Source: Promethearchaeota archaeon (lineage in GTDB: Archaea > Asgardarchaeota > Lokiarchaeia > Sigyniarchaeales > SOKP01). Taken from it: 64,000 bases of DNA. The notes below the pieces were generated by a model. The model was not told the origin of the DNA. It saw only the letters and a program-made list of their open reading frames with translations, and searched no databases. Of this stretch, positions 62,226-64,000 are shown piece after piece (within the stretch, counting starts at the first letter, position 1; each line of letters opens with the position of its first letter). The translations under genes and the position numbers were made by a program. Where the stretch lies: assembly GCA_011364925.1 (NCBI GenBank), contig RDOA01000011.1:25478-89477 (forward strand). The letters are read 5' to 3'.

Positions 62226-63500
62226 ATGCCAAGAAGAGAAATTGATAAGACTCGCTTTACTTCAGATTTCAATCATATGATCAATCTCGTTATTTTGAAT
62301 AGCTTAGGATTTTTTTTTATTGGTTTTTTAGTACCTATAATCGCCAGATATAATATGGTAGCTACTGCATTAGAAATCAGTCTGATTGTATCCTTTCAAG
62401 TGTTAGGTCGAACAATTAGTGGTGCTATCACAGGGATTCTAACTGATCGAACCACATCAAGGAAAAAACTAGTATTAATTGGCTCAATTGGGAGAGGAAC
62501 ATCATATTTCATTATTTATACTGCTATAATTATTAATTCTTTATTGTTGCTCGGAATCGGTACATTTGCTTTAGGTTTTATGGCAGGTGTATTCTGGGTC
62601 CCATTCAATACTCTGATCGCAGAAAAATCTAATAAAGATAATCGTTCTGAAGCTTACGGAAAAAGAAATTCCGCAAATGCCATAGGACAAATGATTGGTG
62701 GTGTTATTGGTTTTCTTCTTTTGACAGGACTTAATTATTTTACAATTAATCCATTTCTCTTATACGCTAGTATTCCATTCTATGGTATTGCTAACCTTTT
62801 TGCAGGGTTTAGGTTTAATCGGGAGGTAGATGAATCAATTAAATTCACTAATCCCTCAGATCAATTTACAACACACACTGCAAGCGAAAAGAGCGATAAT
62901 CATCACAAACTTTCGATCGTATTAGGTTCAATATTTCTAATGGCGACATTACTTCTAAGTAATATTAACGGTTCAATAGCAAAACCTTTTTTGAACATTT
63001 ATGTTATTGAAACAATTGAAAGTGACATTCAGTTAGTTACGTGGGCATATCTGCCAGCAGGAATAGTAGCAACGCTTTTAGCCCCACAGTTGGGAAAAAT
63101 TGTAGATAAAATGAGACCTGCCATAGGAATAACAATTACAAGCACATTGGGTGCATTGGTCACATGGTTATTAATAAATTCAGCCAATATTTGGATTTTT
63201 ACAATTTTTTTATTAATGGATCTCACTATCATGATAGCAACAGGATTAATTTTTCAGAACTTGTTGAGTAGAATCTCATTAAAAAGTCGTGGCAAAGTAA
63301 TAGGTTCGGGAGAATTTTTTCAATTTCTTGGAAGTTTTATTGGTCCAATTTTAGGAGGAATAGTATGGGATTTGTATGGACCAAAGTTTCCTTTTATTAT
63401 ATCAATCTTTGTAGAACTATCTCTCATACCATTTTATTTAATCGTTGTTTACTATTTAATACCCCATATTGCTGAATCATTTAAAGAAGAGATAAAATAA
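62226..63500 (+). CDS. MFS transporter
   Basis: 424 residues and about 12 membrane helices. Loop 2-3 motif is GILTDRTTSRKKLVLIG; a variable cytoplasmic loop (about 200-235) is rich in charged residues and His. GKIVDKMRPAIG is the second-half counterpart. Substrate unknown. It is convergent with the oxidoreductase gene. Confidence 0.9.
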   Translation: MPRREIDKTRFTSDFNHMINLVILNSLGFFFIGFLVPIIARYNMVATALEISLIVSFQVLGRTISGAITGILTDRTTSRKKLVLIGSIGRGTSYFIIYTAIIINSLLLLGIGTFALGFMAGVFWVPFNTLIAEKSNKDNRSEAYGKRNSANAIGQMIGGVIGFLLLTGLNYFTINPFLLYASIPFYGIANLFAGFRFNREVDESIKFTNPSDQFTTHTASEKSDNHHKLSIVLGSIFLMATLLLSNINGSIAKPFLNIYVIETIESDIQLVTWAYLPAGIVATLLAPQLGKIVDKMRPAIGITITSTLGALVTWLLINSANIWIFTIFLLMDLTIMIATGLIFQNLLSRISLKSRGKVIGSGEFFQFLGSFIGPILGGIVWDLYGPKFPFIISIFVELSLIPFYLIVVYYLIPHIAESFKEEIK

Positions 63501-63516
63501 AGCAATTAGACTCTGA

Positions 63517-64000
63517 TTAATGCTCTTTAGGCATTTGTTTTAATTCTGCGAGTGAGAAAACAGGACCATCGATGCAAACATATTTTTCACCAATATTGCA
63601 TCTTCCACACTTTCCTATACCACATTTCATTCTCATCTCTAAAGAATTAAGAATTTGTTCATCTTTCCAATTTAATTTTTCCAATTCATTTTGAGCTGTT
63701 TTGATCATAATAGGAGGACCGCATACTACAGCAACAGCATTATCAGAAGATGGAGCAACCTCTTTTACAACTGCAGCTACAAATCCTACTTTTCGCGTCC
63801 AGCCTTCTTCTTCGCGATCAATAGTCAAGACTATATCAATATCATCTCGTTTTTCCCATTCTTCTAAAACATCACGATATAAGACTTCACCGGAATTTCG
63901 ATTACCATAGATAACTGTAATTTTACCAAAATCTTTTCTATGTTTCTCATCTAGAATATACAAAATGAGGGAGCGTAATGTTGAGAACGCAAATCCACCG
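63517..64000 (-). CDS. FAD/NAD(P)-binding, 2Fe-2S oxidoreductase subunit (HydG/DHOD-electron-transfer type), 5' part cut off
   Basis: The frame is open through the window edge (start outside), giving about 160 C-terminal residues. GGFAFSTLRSLI and VVCGPPIMIKTA are FNR-type NAD(P)-binding motifs. The C-terminus CGIGKCGRCNIGEKYVC is a [2Fe-2S] binding module with four cysteines. Such subunits occur in sulfhydrogenase gamma, anaerobic sulfite reductase B and PyrK. Hydrogenase partners would lie beyond 64000; none is visible here. Confidence 0.85.
   Translation of the reverse strand, partial: GGFAFSTLRSLILYILDEKHRKDFGKITVIYGNRNSGEVLYRDVLEEWEKRDDIDIVLTIDREEEGWTRKVGFVAAVVKEVAPSSDNAVAVVCGPPIMIKTAQNELEKLNWKDEQILNSLEMRMKCGIGKCGRCNIGEKYVCIDGPVFSLAELKQMPKEH

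Noticed and set aside
1..64000. CRISPR array, prophage, transposon or rRNA
   Set aside because: No regularly spaced repeats, integrase, transposase or rRNA sequence was seen on either strand.

Overview
The window is from an AT-rich archaeal genome, most likely an Asgard archaeon of the Lokiarchaeia type. The backbone is plainly archaeal: aIF5A, TFB, Rpo6, SRP54, the exosome subunits Rrp4/Rrp41/Rrp42, proteasome alpha, prefoldin beta, KEOPS subunits, FEN1, Hef, Nob1 and a Cdc48/VAT ATPase. The eukaryote-like content is an actin (59780-60925), a probable profilin (37525-37908), a Ras/Rab-type small GTPase (51661-52251), a ZPR1-domain protein and a 12-repeat LRR protein. Assignment to Lokiarchaeia is inferred from this gene set; no rRNA is present to confirm it.

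Layout. 1-5.2 kb (minus): a cut-off FGGY kinase, an AMMECR1 protein, dihydroorotase, a TrmY-like tRNA methyltransferase and SRP54. 5.3-11 kb (plus): aIF5A, NAD kinase, Nob1, FEN1, Cdc48 and a small winged-helix protein. 11-23 kb: mixed metabolism and unknowns (HerA-like ATPase, second FGGY kinase, MFS carriers, acyl-CoA dehydrogenase, a phosphofructokinase with pyrophosphate-type signature residues, ZPR1). 23.5-26.6 kb: a complete 2-oxoacid:ferredoxin oxidoreductase operon. 26.7-28.6 kb: Sua5, a THUMP protein and Cgi121, all linked to tRNA modification. 28.5-31 kb: ECF transporter T, A and A' subunits. 31-38 kb (minus): DHH phosphoesterase, then the archaeal superoperon of prefoldin, Pcc1, eL43, exosome, SBDS and proteasome alpha, then the profilin-like gene. 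38.8-40.4 kb: four intron-containing tRNA genes. 40.4-44 kb: two tandem RHH-HisKA-REC paralogues and TFB. 44-50 kb: a phosphate transporter between two PhoU-like genes, and TldD/TldE. 50-57 kb: a sugar-nucleotide epimerase, the GTPase, an aminotransferase, Hef, a three-intron tRNA and Rpo6. 57-64 kb: GNAT, LRR protein, actin, an unknown helical protein, MFS and the end of an FAD/2Fe-2S oxidoreductase subunit.

The most unusual content is RNA. All five tRNA genes carry introns, eight in total. Most are at non-canonical positions (D arm, anticodon stem, before the anticodon, variable loop, T loop), and their boundaries are set by bulge-helix-bulge motifs that can be read by eye. tRNA-Val(CAC) has three introns and tRNA-Val(UAC) two. 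After removal of the predicted introns, all five become standard-length cloverleaves of 72-83 nt (the Val(UAC) count of 73 excludes an encoded CCA).

A second pattern concerns translation starts. Shine-Dalgarno sites here often lie about 6 nt before the start codon. Three genes (winged-helix at 10786, MFS at 20263, small GTPase ending at 52251) have coding sequence upstream of any ATG/GTG/TTG, and the codon at the expected place is AUC or AUA. They may use rare AUH initiation codons.
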